DNA of 64,000 nucleotides from UBA1189 sp045594245 (lineage in GTDB: Bacteria; Bacteroidota; Bacteroidia; Bacteroidales; Bacteroidaceae), in contig JAZNYG010000019.1 in NCBI GenBank assembly GCA_045594245.1, positions 15,043-79,042 of the forward strand, written 5' to 3'. The notes under the pieces were generated by a model. The model was not told the DNA's origin. It searched no databases and saw only the letters and a list, made by a program, of their open reading frames with translations. Position numbers and translations under genes: made by a program. How positions within the stretch are numbered: the stretch's first letter is position 1; each line of letters starts with the position of its first letter. Shown here piece by piece: positions 35,764-44,064 of this stretch.

Positions 35764-35795
35764 CTTGCTGGTGTCAAATTAAGTCCATACCTTTG
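35764..35795 (+). promoter_or_regulatory. Promoter of small-gene operon leader
   Basis: CTTG (35764-35767), 20-nt spacer, TACCTTTG (35788-35795). It drives a leader of about 245 nt before the first ATG at 36049. Confidence 0.6.
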
Positions 35796-35799
35796 TCAC

Positions 35800-36048
35800 G
35801 CTTATAACAAACATTGGTCCTTGACCACCGCCTACGACGCTCGGTAATGCGTCCACGAAATGTTGTGGATTTTTTTATGTCCATACCTTAGCAGATAGCC
35901 CGTATTGGGCGACTCTGGCTGTACGAAATAAGGCGGCTGTCTATCCGAATAAATAAGAGTGTCCTCACGGGCGTGACCTTGTTTGTTGTAAGCAACGGAT
36001 ATGACGGCCGTTCTTTTATTCCGTCAAAACGCTTACAACAAACAAGGT
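35800..36048 (+). promoter_or_regulatory. Leader with alternative hairpins, possible attenuator
   Basis: A hairpin TCCAC/GTGGA with a following T-run (35852-35877) looks like an early terminator. Further on, a perfect 18-bp stem (35976-35993 with 36031-36048) ends exactly at the ATG of the first gene, and an inner GACGG/CCGTC stem lies in its loop. A diverged copy of the right arm occurs at 35800-35818, so the left arm has two possible partners. Confidence 0.5.
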
Positions 36049-36321
36049 ATGGACAAAAGTCTAAAAATCGTGACCGGCTATCGACTGCCAGCACTGGAGG
36101 AGCAGAAATGCTCCATCCGTCTGAAGCAGAGCGCCCGCGAGGCCCTGCAAGTTATCAACCGCGCCATCGGAGAGGAGTTCACCGCCAGAGAGTGGGCATT
36201 TACGCTCACGCTGTGTGTGCTGTTCGTCTCTCTCTGCTCTACGTCGCCCCTGTTTATCGCTGCCTCACTGGTGGCCACGGCGGTGCAGCTGCGCTCTATA
36301 AGGAAAGGGGGTGGAAGATGA
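36049..36321 (+). CDS. Small membrane protein, unknown
   Basis: 90 residues from the ATG that immediately abuts the 18-bp leader stem. Cytosolic N-terminal half, then about two adjacent hydrophobic segments (residues 46-80: WAFTLTLCVLFVSLC, SPLFIAASLVATAVQL), then RSIRKGGGR. First of six coupled small genes. The end of the gene encodes the near-perfect Shine-Dalgarno of the next one. Confidence 0.65.
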   Translation: MDKSLKIVTGYRLPALEEQKCSIRLKQSAREALQVINRAIGEEFTAREWAFTLTLCVLFVSLCSTSPLFIAASLVATAVQLRSIRKGGGR

Positions 36322-36623
36322 CAATCCAAGAATTATCTGCAGTATTGCAGGCCGACAATCTTGAGAGAAAAGAAGGTGAAGCCGTTTTCGTGGTAGTTCA
36401 GTCTGAAGGTAATGTGCAATCTTATATGTCTGGCAAAGGTAGGGATTTAAGAGATGCTTTGATTTCTGCCTTTATCGGTGATAAGGATATTGCAGACGTT
36501 GTTGTTGGTTCTGTCAACTCTATGCATAAGGCTCTGAGAGAAGATTTGCACCAGGTTATTGCCAAAATGGCTGTATCATCTATTCATAGATTCACACCAG
36601 GAACGAAAGGAGGTGAGGCATGA
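36318..36623 (+). CDS. Small phage protein, unknown
   Basis: 101 residues from ATG 36318. The frame is open upstream but runs antagonistically through the previous gene, and the Shine-Dalgarno AAAGGGGGTG (36304-36313) with 4-nt spacing fixes this start. The sequence (VFVVVQSEGNVQSYMSGKGR, then ALISAFIGDKDIADVVVGSV) looks like a small alpha/beta fold of unknown role. It ends KGGEA because its last codons overlap the next Shine-Dalgarno. Confidence 0.7.
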   Translation: MTIQELSAVLQADNLERKEGEAVFVVVQSEGNVQSYMSGKGRDLRDALISAFIGDKDIADVVVGSVNSMHKALREDLHQVIAKMAVSSIHRFTPGTKGGEA

Positions 36624-36979
36624 CCGCTTTTCTCTATATCCGCAGATCCTTTTCTGTTACCAATAAGAAAGGTAAAGAATTTCAGATATGGTTCCAACAA
36701 TTCAACCATACTCTATTCCACAATGAAGTCTCTATGGATGCTTTCTTCGCAGAGGTAGAACGGGTAATCCATAAATTAAACGAGAAGTATCCTCGTTCGG
36801 CCAAGCTTTGCTGCCCTCGTTTTCGCAACTCCCCAAAGGTTGCTTGTTTTCATGTATATCCTGAAGAACATCCCGAAAAGGTTGTGACAGAATTTATGAT
36901 TAGACGTGTGTCGGTATTGTACGGTTATGGAGAACCTACTGAAGTCAAGGTTTTGATGGAGAAAGGAGGTGAGGCATGA
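36620..36979 (+). CDS. Small phage protein, paralogue of next gene, unknown
   Basis: 119 residues; start set by AAAGGAGGTG (36606-36615) and a 4-nt spacer, ATGA overlap with the previous stop. The middle (AFFAEVERVIHKLNEKYPRS) aligns with AFYQEIKSKVEKLNRENPRC of the next protein, so the pair arose by duplication. Again ends KGGEA. No known family. Confidence 0.7.
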   Translation: MTAFLYIRRSFSVTNKKGKEFQIWFQQFNHTLFHNEVSMDAFFAEVERVIHKLNEKYPRSAKLCCPRFRNSPKVACFHVYPEEHPEKVVTEFMIRRVSVLYGYGEPTEVKVLMEKGGEA

Positions 36980-37284
36980 AACGTGTGATGTATGGTGCCA
37001 ATCTAATAAATGGAATCAATAGCCTCAATCGTAAAGTGCACCAGTTCTGTCAGAAGTTCATAGGAACAGAATTCCCGACCTCGGGAGACTATACAGCCTT
37101 TTATCAAGAGATTAAGAGCAAGGTGGAGAAACTGAACAGGGAGAATCCGCGTTGCACTCCACTGAAGACGAGCTGCACCAACGACAACATTTCAATAAGG
37201 ATGCAGGGTCGGCTCAATGACGTTGTGGCCAGTCTCGAGTTTTGTACCATCAAGGCTGCCTATACGAAAGGAGGTGAGGTATGA
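36976..37284 (+). CDS. Small phage protein, paralogue of previous gene, unknown
   Basis: 102 residues; Shine-Dalgarno AAAGGAGGTG at 36962-36971, 4-nt spacer, ATGA overlap. Similar to the preceding product from about residue 38 onward (helix, KLN...PR, beta strands). Ends KGGEV. Confidence 0.7.
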   Translation: MKRVMYGANLINGINSLNRKVHQFCQKFIGTEFPTSGDYTAFYQEIKSKVEKLNRENPRCTPLKTSCTNDNISIRMQGRLNDVVASLEFCTIKAAYTKGGEV

Positions 37285-37508
37285 GCAAAAAAAAGGTTTT
37301 TGAATCTACAGCGTTTATCCGCGATATCGATGGCGAAGAAAATTGCCTGTGCGTCATGATTGATGACCCTGAATTTCACGAACAGGAAGATAGTATCAAG
37401 ATTCCCCTCCGATTGCTTGAGCAGTTCCATCAATACATTGGTGAGCGCATCGACTACCTCAAGCAGCATGGTCTAATTGCTGAGGAGAAGAAAGGAGGTG
37501 GCGTATGA
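37281..37508 (+). CDS. Small phage protein, unknown
   Basis: 75 residues; Shine-Dalgarno AAAGGAGGTG at 37267-37276, 4-nt spacer, ATGA overlap. Acidic (EFHEQEDSIKIP). Ends KGGGV. Unknown function. Confidence 0.68.
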   Translation: MSKKKVFESTAFIRDIDGEENCLCVMIDDPEFHEQEDSIKIPLRLLEQFHQYIGERIDYLKQHGLIAEEKKGGGV

Positions 37509-37807
37509 GCAAGAAGATTGAAGCTAAGCTGCAGGTGAAACTGAAACGTGAGTTGAATGATGGAGAGCAGCTGACTGATCGTGAACTCTTCCGAGACTAT
37601 ATCACCCGACTGTACGAGCCGTATGGGCCACGTGCAATGATGGTAATGAAGTCATCGCTCGAACTCATTCACGATTGCCGTGAGGTTTGCAGTCCTACAT
37701 TCTCTGATGTGGCATCGGTGATGGAGGAGCTAAAATTTCAGACCGATTCTCTTGTAGGTACCGTAGTGTGGATTATGCACGAGACTACAGACCTTAAATT
37801 TTACTGA
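37505..37807 (+). CDS. Small phage protein, unknown
   Basis: 100 residues; Shine-Dalgarno AAAGGAGGTG at 37491-37500, 4-nt spacer, ATGA overlap. Last of the coupled small genes and the only one after the first that does not end in KGG, consistent with no downstream partner. Helical; unknown function. Confidence 0.68.
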   Translation: MSKKIEAKLQVKLKRELNDGEQLTDRELFRDYITRLYEPYGPRAMMVMKSSLELIHDCREVCSPTFSDVASVMEELKFQTDSLVGTVVWIMHETTDLKFY

Positions 37808-37864
37808 GGATCTAGGAAGGAACCTTTGTCAACTACATTCCCCTGATGGGCAGTGCCCATCAAC

Positions 37865-37903
37865 CGAGGTGCCTGGCTGTGAAGCTCGGCACCTTGTTTT
37901 TTA
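37865..37903 (+). terminator. Terminator after small-gene operon
   Basis: AGGTGCC (37867-37873) pairs with GGCACCT (37888-37894), followed by TGTTTTTTA. The loop has GCTGTGAAG as in the terminator at 27617. A second small inverted repeat, TGATGGGCA/TGCCCATCA, lies just upstream near 37843-37862. Confidence 0.8.
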
Positions 37904-37939
37904 TGTCCTACTTTGGTCGATGGCTTATCGATACCTTTG
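37904..37939 (+). promoter_or_regulatory. Phage-specific promoter, copy 3 (lysis/portal operon)
   Basis: TGTCCTA (37904-37910), 21-nt spacer, TACCTTTG (37932-37939), 19 bp before the ATG at 37959. It starts immediately after the terminator. Confidence 0.68.
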
Positions 37940-37958
37940 TCTCAAAATCATTGAGACT

Positions 37959-38504
37959 ATGAACTGGATAAACCACCTGCTATTATCGTATGGATTCGCC
38001 TCTGGACGCGAATTTCTACTATCGATCTTCCCCTCGTTCAAATATGGGACCTCGTCAATATCCATCCCCATAAGCTTTGTCTTTGGCCTCGTGTCGACCT
38101 GGCTTGGCATATCGCCCTGTATCGTTCTTGTAATGCTTGCTGCAGTACTGGTTGAAACAGTTACTGGCATACGTGCATCAAAAAAGCAGGGTGAACCTTT
38201 TGAATCGTTCAAGTTCTCCAGATGTGTCATTAAGGTGGCCTTATGGGTGTTTCTTTTCTTCATGTTCCATCAGTTCGCTCTTGATGCTGAAGCAAAGGCC
38301 GGGCATTGGGTCTGGGCGCTTAGCGGATTCCTCTTTGATGTGTTGCATGCTACTACTATGGTGTATTTCGTGGTCGAATACGGAACCTCTATCCTCGAGA
38401 ACCTGGCTGTGCTTGATGGAAAACCCAAGGAATCTTTGATTATTGCCATTACTGACAGCTTCAAGTCTATAGTCTCCAACTTCAAGCGTAAGACAGAGAA
38501 ATGA
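37959..38504 (+). CDS. Phage holin
   Basis: 181 residues with about four hydrophobic segments: around 28-45 (ISIPISFVFGLVSTWLG), 48-65 (PCIVLVMLAAVLVETV), 86-105 (VIKVALWVFLFFMFHQFAL) and 113-140 (WALSGFLFDVLHATTMVYFV), then a basic tail. The architecture and the ETVTGIRASKKQGEPFESFK loop fit the phage holin_4 (Cph1/toxin-secretion) type frequent in Bacteroidota. It would permit lysin escape. The start at 37959 is consistent with the promoter. Confidence 0.8.
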   Translation: MNWINHLLLSYGFASGREFLLSIFPSFKYGTSSISIPISFVFGLVSTWLGISPCIVLVMLAAVLVETVTGIRASKKQGEPFESFKFSRCVIKVALWVFLFFMFHQFALDAEAKAGHWVWALSGFLFDVLHATTMVYFVVEYGTSILENLAVLDGKPKESLIIAITDSFKSIVSNFKRKTEK

Positions 38505-39025
38505 AACTTAAACATTGTATAGTGATTTTGTCCTACATTTCCCTGCTTGTCACATTCATCGCAGGGTATCAGGTGGGGAAACTGCGCAGAGAACCTGCGC
38601 CGGCTGTCATTGCCAATCGTCCCGAGCAAGTCGAGCCTATTCGCCATGACACCATGCTACTGCCACCTCCGACCATTCTTGTAGAGGTGGCCTGCGCTCC
38701 GCCGGAAAAGATAGATACAGCTGCCATCATTGCGGCCTATTTCGCCCGTCGAGTGGCATCTGATACTATCATATCCGAGTATGCTCAAGTAGAAATTATT
38801 GATACTATAACTCAAAACTCACTCCTTGGCCGACAAGCTGTGTGGACGATCTTCCCTCCGAAAGAAGTCCACAAATCTCTTGCATTGGGTTCCACTCTCG
38901 GCCGTAACCATCTGCTCACCTTTGCAGAGTTTCAGATGGACGATTGGGCGTTCCTTGCAGGATATGATTGGTATAACCAAGGAGTTGTATTTGGGGCTAA
39001 ATATCGGTTTAAGGTATGGCGGTGA
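38501..39025 (+). CDS. Membrane-anchored lysis-cassette protein, spanin-like position
   Basis: 174 residues: one N-terminal transmembrane helix (about 7-26, CIVILSYISLLVTFIAGYQVG), then a Pro-rich periplasmic stretch and a beta-rich C-terminus. It overlaps the holin stop by 4 nt. Position and topology suggest an inner-membrane spanin or lysis accessory; sequence gives no firm family. Confidence 0.6.
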   Translation: MKLKHCIVILSYISLLVTFIAGYQVGKLRREPAPAVIANRPEQVEPIRHDTMLLPPPTILVEVACAPPEKIDTAAIIAAYFARRVASDTIISEYAQVEIIDTITQNSLLGRQAVWTIFPPKEVHKSLALGSTLGRNHLLTFAEFQMDDWAFLAGYDWYNQGVVFGAKYRFKVWR

Positions 39026-40170
39026 CAGATATTAGCGGATACTGGTTCTGTGAAGATATTCCTCCGTTGACCATCACTGAAGTGGGCGATGCTACAACTG
39101 TCGAATATGTGATCCGTAGGTATAACGGTACTTTGTTGGGCCGCTTTGTGGAAATATACTATCCAGTCAATGATACTATAGTTATTAGGGATATGGGTAG
39201 TCTTATAAGTCCATACCTATCCGAGATAGTTGCTTCTGACAGCCTTTTTGATAATAATTGGATGAGCAATTGTTATCTGAGAGTCTATGTGGAAGTCAGT
39301 CTATATGACTCCCATTCTGTTATGTTCTCGAAGGTGAACTTCTATGTGCTTTACTCTCATGTAAGGATGTCGTCTCGTCCTGATGCGTTTGTGGGTGTAT
39401 TCCTAAGCAACTATAAGGAAAGACGTGTCAGACCTACACAGTTTACTCCAGTGTCCTTCCTCTACCACGAGCAATCAGAAATTGCAGCGACCTTAGGTAT
39501 TGCTTATCTGAAGGAGGGTAAGGCAAAGTATAAAACGATAGACTTGCCCGTTCCTTCTTCAGGCTTTTACGTTACTGTCCTGTATCGGATAAGTCCAGGG
39601 AAGGTTATAGATGAATTGCGGGCTATTTATCCTGATGATTGCGAAAGCGTCTCTTTGGAGGATTTGGTATATTATACAGTTACTCTGTCCTGTCATGGTG
39701 TAAAGAGCGATTCCATCAAGCATATTCTTGACCGCCGAACTCTTCCTCAAGAGACAAGTATGCTGTTCTATAACGCCTTTGGAACTGTAGAAACCATTAC
39801 CTTGAGCGGACGTGACGAACGAGCTTCGCAGATGGAAGCTACACATGTATGGATGGATAACCAATATGTGAAGAATACGACAGAACTTGTCTTTTCGCAT
39901 GCCCACAATACAGGTTATATTTCAGGAGAGGATCATGCTGCGCTAATCGATATGGTACATAGCCCGCATGTGTTTCTATACGAAGGTTGCTCTATAGGTG
40001 ATGAGGTCACAATTACAGAGTTTGAAGATGTAACCTCGTTCCCAAAGTTGGAGCCTGCAAGTGCTAAAGTGACCTATCGTGTAGCCAATAGGAACCAGCG
40101 TTCATTCGTTCGGATTCCTAATGCTGACGTGGAGGTATTTGACAAAACATTTGACGAAAGCTTTGAGTAA
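39016..40170 (+). CDS. Phage structural protein, unknown
   Basis: 384 residues, beta-rich, no signal or membrane segment. It lies between the lysis pair and the portal gene and overlaps both neighbours. Its size and composition are those of a virion protein (tail or neck). No motif recognised. Confidence 0.65.
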   Translation: MAVTDISGYWFCEDIPPLTITEVGDATTVEYVIRRYNGTLLGRFVEIYYPVNDTIVIRDMGSLISPYLSEIVASDSLFDNNWMSNCYLRVYVEVSLYDSHSVMFSKVNFYVLYSHVRMSSRPDAFVGVFLSNYKERRVRPTQFTPVSFLYHEQSEIAATLGIAYLKEGKAKYKTIDLPVPSSGFYVTVLYRISPGKVIDELRAIYPDDCESVSLEDLVYYTVTLSCHGVKSDSIKHILDRRTLPQETSMLFYNAFGTVETITLSGRDERASQMEATHVWMDNQYVKNTTELVFSHAHNTGYISGEDHAALIDMVHSPHVFLYEGCSIGDEVTITEFEDVTSFPKLEPASAKVTYRVANRNQRSFVRIPNADVEVFDKTFDESFE

Positions 40171-40460
40171 TGGAAAAGGAGACAATCACCCGACAGCAAG
40201 TTCTAGATGAACTGGATATCCGGACGCTTCCCGATGGACGCAAACGGATATTCTCAATCAAGTTTGTCACAAAAGAGGGCAAACTGATATTCGTGCCTCA
40301 GGCATATGCGTGTGGCGCTGGTAAAATGAATAATAAACAATACCGACTACGCGGCATACAACCATGCGATTGCAAGGGACATCCTGAGTCACATGTATAT
40401 CCGGTTTGTATAGACAACATCGTTCAGTTTGACGGACACCGCGTGGTATTCATTAAATAA
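40170..40460 (+). CDS. Small phage protein, unknown
   Basis: 96 residues with four cysteines (CGAG, CDCKG, VC) that might bind metal, and a basic centre (DGRKRIFSIKF). It starts at the last base of the preceding gene and ends 4 bp before the portal gene. Confidence 0.6.
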   Translation: MEKETITRQQVLDELDIRTLPDGRKRIFSIKFVTKEGKLIFVPQAYACGAGKMNNKQYRLRGIQPCDCKGHPESHVYPVCIDNIVQFDGHRVVFIK

Positions 40461-40464
40461 GGTT

Positions 40465-41829
40465 ATGGAAATACTTTTCAACAAAGAAGGGTTACCGCTG
40501 ATGTTTGCTTCAACGGTGGCGCAGGTCGAGAACGTAGGGCGTCCATCGGGTACCGATGTCGATAAACGTGATATCCTGGCCCCTTACGGTATACGTACTA
40601 CAGAAAAATTGCTGTATAATGGGCACAAAGTTATGATGTGGGGAAAGAATAATGACTTTCCACAGGTGGCTGCTAAGGAGATATCATCTACCTCGGTGCT
40701 TAATACGGGTCTCAAGTTCCTGCGCTCGCTTACCATCGGCCAAGGAATATTCCCATGTAGAGTGGTGGGCTACGATGATAAAGGCAATGAGAAGCTGGAG
40801 CCTGTCAATGACAAGCGTGTGCTGAATATTACCAATAGCCGTATGGTTCGACGATACCTTGAAAAGGTCTCTAGAGATTATTTCAAATATGGCAATGGTG
40901 CGGTGCAGCTGCTTACGAACGACAATGGAACGGAGATCATCGGATTGCATCCGCTGAACGCCTTATACTATCGCTACACTTTGCCTGATAGTTGGGGCTC
41001 TTGCAAATGCTTGGTTTCTGGTCTATGGCCTGATACTCCTGGCACTGTCCCTGAGGATAAGGTGAAGGCTTTAGATACGCTGATGGATTACGATCCAGAG
41101 ATGCACCTTGAGTGCTTGAGATTGAAAGGTAAAATAAAGAACTCTGTGGTGATGCCAGTACGTGACTCGTGGAGCAATGACGACTACTATGGTGAACCTG
41201 TGTGGCTGCCAGCTTACAAGCTGGGTTGGGTCGATATCGCACATATGGTACCAGAGTTCCTGAAAAAAGCCTACAAAAATCAAATCACATGGAAATGGCA
41301 TGTACAAATACCTTACTCCTACTGGGATAGGAAGTTCCCGGAGAATAAGTATTCCGTAGAAGATCGCAAAAGGGAAGTTCAAAGCTTCATGGATAAGATT
41401 GAACAGAACCTGTGTGGTCTCCAGAATGCCGAAAAGCCTCTCTTTACCAACTATTCCATAAACGAAGGCAATGGACGCATTGAAGAGGAGTGGAAAATCT
41501 CTGCTCTTGACAATAAATATAAAGGTGGTGATAACCTGGTTACTTCTGCTGCGGCCAACAGTGAGATACTCTTTGCCCTCATGGTAAACCCCAACGTATT
41601 CGGTGCTGGTATGCCTGGTGGTACCTATGCAGGAAACCAAGGTGGAAGCAATATCCGCGAGGCCTTCCTGGTCAATATTGCCAATGCATGGGTCGACCGT
41701 CAGAACCTGCTCGACCCCATTGAACTGATGTTAAGGAGCAAAGGCATTGACGATGTTGAGCTTCGATATAGAAATACAATTTTGACAACCCTCGATACCG
41801 GTGCCGGTACCGCAAAAACTTTGAGCTGA
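40465..41829 (+). CDS. Portal protein
   Basis: 454 residues from ATG 40465. Motifs resemble Bacteroidota phage portals: GNGAVQLLTN (about 145), a helical stem region (VPEFLKKAYKNQITWKWHV), and the C-terminal VNPNVFGAGMPGGTYAGNQG, GSNIREAFL segment before the crown. The portal dodecamer is the head-tail gate. The frame opens at a TTG (40429) inside the preceding gene. The portal is separated from the terminase by 8.5 kb. Confidence 0.78.
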   Translation: MEILFNKEGLPLMFASTVAQVENVGRPSGTDVDKRDILAPYGIRTTEKLLYNGHKVMMWGKNNDFPQVAAKEISSTSVLNTGLKFLRSLTIGQGIFPCRVVGYDDKGNEKLEPVNDKRVLNITNSRMVRRYLEKVSRDYFKYGNGAVQLLTNDNGTEIIGLHPLNALYYRYTLPDSWGSCKCLVSGLWPDTPGTVPEDKVKALDTLMDYDPEMHLECLRLKGKIKNSVVMPVRDSWSNDDYYGEPVWLPAYKLGWVDIAHMVPEFLKKAYKNQITWKWHVQIPYSYWDRKFPENKYSVEDRKREVQSFMDKIEQNLCGLQNAEKPLFTNYSINEGNGRIEEEWKISALDNKYKGGDNLVTSAAANSEILFALMVNPNVFGAGMPGGTYAGNQGGSNIREAFLVNIANAWVDRQNLLDPIELMLRSKGIDDVELRYRNTILTTLDTGAGTAKTLS

Positions 41830-42818
41830 TGGTATTCTCGAAAGAAAAATGGAACAATAGTTCTGAAATGAACTCCTTTATCCCTGTGTCGGCAGCACTC
41901 ACATGGAATAAGGTGGAGAGTTCCTTGAATGATGCATGGCGCTTGTTTGTGCTTCCGCTGCTCGGTGCTAAGATGGCTGATGTCATAACAGGACTCTACA
42001 ATCGCGACACCCTGGAAGGCATAGAATCTGAAGCTCTATCTGAATGCCAATGTGCGGTGGCCAACCTTGCTTTCTGGTATAATTTTGATGAGCTGCAGGT
42101 TAGAATCACAGACCAAGGCTTTCAGGTGCAGGAGTCCGAAGAAGGCTCTTATAAGAGTCCTTATCGCTATCAGGAAGACCGACTGAGAGCTAATTTCAAA
42201 GCTAAAGGCTTCAATGCCATAGACCACCTTCTTGAACTTCTTGAAACGAATCTAGAGAAGTTTGAGGCTTTCAAGGAAGCACCTGCTTATATCCAGTCAC
42301 GGACAAGTATCGTGCGTAATGCCCGGGAAGTGGATGCCATTCACTTTATAAATGGGTCCCGTATCATTTTCTTGAGACTATGTCCTATTATGCGACAGGT
42401 TGAAGAAACCTATTTGCAGCCTCTCGTTGGAAAATCGTTGTACAATGCCCTTCGCACTGCTCTTGCAGAAACCGAAGATGACAAAAGATGCATCGGTGAG
42501 AAGCCTGTCGAGGAATTACGTGCCAAGTGTGCAAAGGTGGTGGTTCTACGCTCTATTGCTCAACTTATTCGTACTACGGGAAGCCTTACCGACCGTGGAT
42601 TGTACTTTCCCAGTTATATGGGAAATGAGGGGTTGTCTGCGGCTCCTGCAGCTCCTGAGGAGGCGGCACGCCAAGCTGTGTTGCTTGAGTTGAGTTGCTC
42701 GTCTCATGAACCGCTTTTGTTGTCCTATATCAAGAACGAATTTAGTGGTTACTTTGGTGGTGATAAGTCTGAAATCTTTAATAGGGATAATGACGGTAAA
42801 TCTTCTTTTTGGGCATGA
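41829..42818 (+). CDS. Probable head-tail connector protein
   Basis: 329 residues, mostly helical (SLNDAWRLFVLPLLGAKMAD; RQVEETYLQPLVGKSLYNAL), located directly after the portal gene and overlapping it by one base. It resembles the Bacteroidota phage family I recall as DUF6712, thought to be an adaptor. Assignment by position and overall pattern. Confidence 0.6.
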   Translation: MVFSKEKWNNSSEMNSFIPVSAALTWNKVESSLNDAWRLFVLPLLGAKMADVITGLYNRDTLEGIESEALSECQCAVANLAFWYNFDELQVRITDQGFQVQESEEGSYKSPYRYQEDRLRANFKAKGFNAIDHLLELLETNLEKFEAFKEAPAYIQSRTSIVRNAREVDAIHFINGSRIIFLRLCPIMRQVEETYLQPLVGKSLYNALRTALAETEDDKRCIGEKPVEELRAKCAKVVVLRSIAQLIRTTGSLTDRGLYFPSYMGNEGLSAAPAAPEEAARQAVLLELSCSSHEPLLLSYIKNEFSGYFGGDKSEIFNRDNDGKSSFWA

Positions 42819-43567
42819 GAATAGTAGAACTGAAAAAGAAAAAATTATTTGGCGAGAGTTCCATCAGCATCGACTTTCCCGAGAATTTCAAGGAATTGTC
42901 GGAAAAGCAGTTTATTGCATTGATAGCATTGTCCTCTGGCGTTATTGATGACAATAGCTTTTATCAGCAGTTCCTTGGTGTTCCTGCGGATTGGCTTTCT
43001 CAACTTGATCAATTCTCCTTGTGGAAACTCATGGAGTTATTCATCACCTTGAATGCCTCGAATGGTTCTATTGATACCATTGACTTCTTCTTCATCTCAC
43101 GATTGGGAAGTTTTAAGGCTCCTGAATCAAAATTAGAAGGAATGAGTTTCCAGCAGTTTATGATGATTGATACCTATTGCTCATGGTATTCAATCACAAA
43201 ACACCAGAACTACCTCAATTGTATGATTGCTTCTCTATATCTGAAAGAGAACGAATCTTATTTCCCTGAAGGTGATGAGGAGCTTCTGGACTTGGATAGT
43301 AATATTGAGGATATCTCACAGACTCCTATCGCTACGAGAAAGGCTATACTTGCAAATTGGCTCCTTATACGTAACTGGCTTTCCAAGACTTTTCCGCATC
43401 TCTTTCCTAAAGGAGAAGGAGAGTCAGGAACAGGCAAGCCTGCGCAATGGCTGGACCTCTTTGATGCCTTCGTAGGTGATAACATACACCATATGGATTC
43501 ATACAAGAAACTGCCTTGTATGGATGCTTTCAGGATACTTAACCGCAAAATCAAGAACTCGAAATGA
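42815..43567 (+). CDS. Phage morphogenesis protein, unknown
   Basis: 250 residues; the ATG at 42815 overlaps the previous stop as ATGA. Helical, acidic in the middle (EGDEELLDLDSNIEDI). Position between connector and fibre suggests a tail completion or chaperone protein. No family recognised. Confidence 0.6.
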   Translation: MRIVELKKKKLFGESSISIDFPENFKELSEKQFIALIALSSGVIDDNSFYQQFLGVPADWLSQLDQFSLWKLMELFITLNASNGSIDTIDFFFISRLGSFKAPESKLEGMSFQQFMMIDTYCSWYSITKHQNYLNCMIASLYLKENESYFPEGDEELLDLDSNIEDISQTPIATRKAILANWLLIRNWLSKTFPHLFPKGEGESGTGKPAQWLDLFDAFVGDNIHHMDSYKKLPCMDAFRILNRKIKNSK

Positions 43568-44049
43568 ACACTTTTGCAGAATATTTGGAAGAACTGTGTC
43601 GCCAACATCCGGCGATTCGGCATAAAGGAGATGACGATTGTCACTTCGCTTCGAGCACGGATGATAGTGCCAGTAGGTTTGCCTCACGAATGCACTATCC
43701 CTGTGTGATTCATGATTCCGGGGATTTTGCTTTCCATGCGTCTGGAGGAACCACAGCGGTAACTTATGAGAATCTCATCCTTTTCTTGGATCATGTCTCT
43801 GATACTGGAAACAATCGTGAGATACACGATGTACTGACACGAACCAGAAAGCTCTCAATGCAATTTATGAAGAAATTCGCAAGAGACAAAAAGAAACTTC
43901 GTTATGCCTTCTTGAACCGATTCTCTGCTGACGGAAGTGAAGGGCATCGTGTTACCTTTAAGGATGCTGGATTGTGGGGGTGGGCTTTGTTTGTTGCTAC
44001 GGATGAGCCCTTTACGGACTTGGATTGTGATAATGTGTTTACTGACTAA
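43564..44049 (+). CDS. Phage protein, unknown
   Basis: 161 residues with an ATGA start overlap. An N-terminal segment rich in His and Asp (CRQHPAIRHKGDDDCHF) and GLWGWALFVATDEP near the end. Possibly a neck or tail assembly protein; unknown. Confidence 0.6.
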   Translation: MNTFAEYLEELCRQHPAIRHKGDDDCHFASSTDDSASRFASRMHYPCVIHDSGDFAFHASGGTTAVTYENLILFLDHVSDTGNNREIHDVLTRTRKLSMQFMKKFARDKKKLRYAFLNRFSADGSEGHRVTFKDAGLWGWALFVATDEPFTDLDCDNVFTD

Positions 44050-44064
44050 TATACCTTTATACTT

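Noticed and set aside
35973..36317. 115-codon N-terminal extension of the 36318 gene
   Set aside because: It would read in another frame through the hairpin and the membrane-protein gene; the Shine-Dalgarno at 36304 fixes the start at 36318.
31941..36320. CRISPR array suspected from repeated hairpins
   Set aside because: Repeats are inverted, differ from each other and show no regular spacers.
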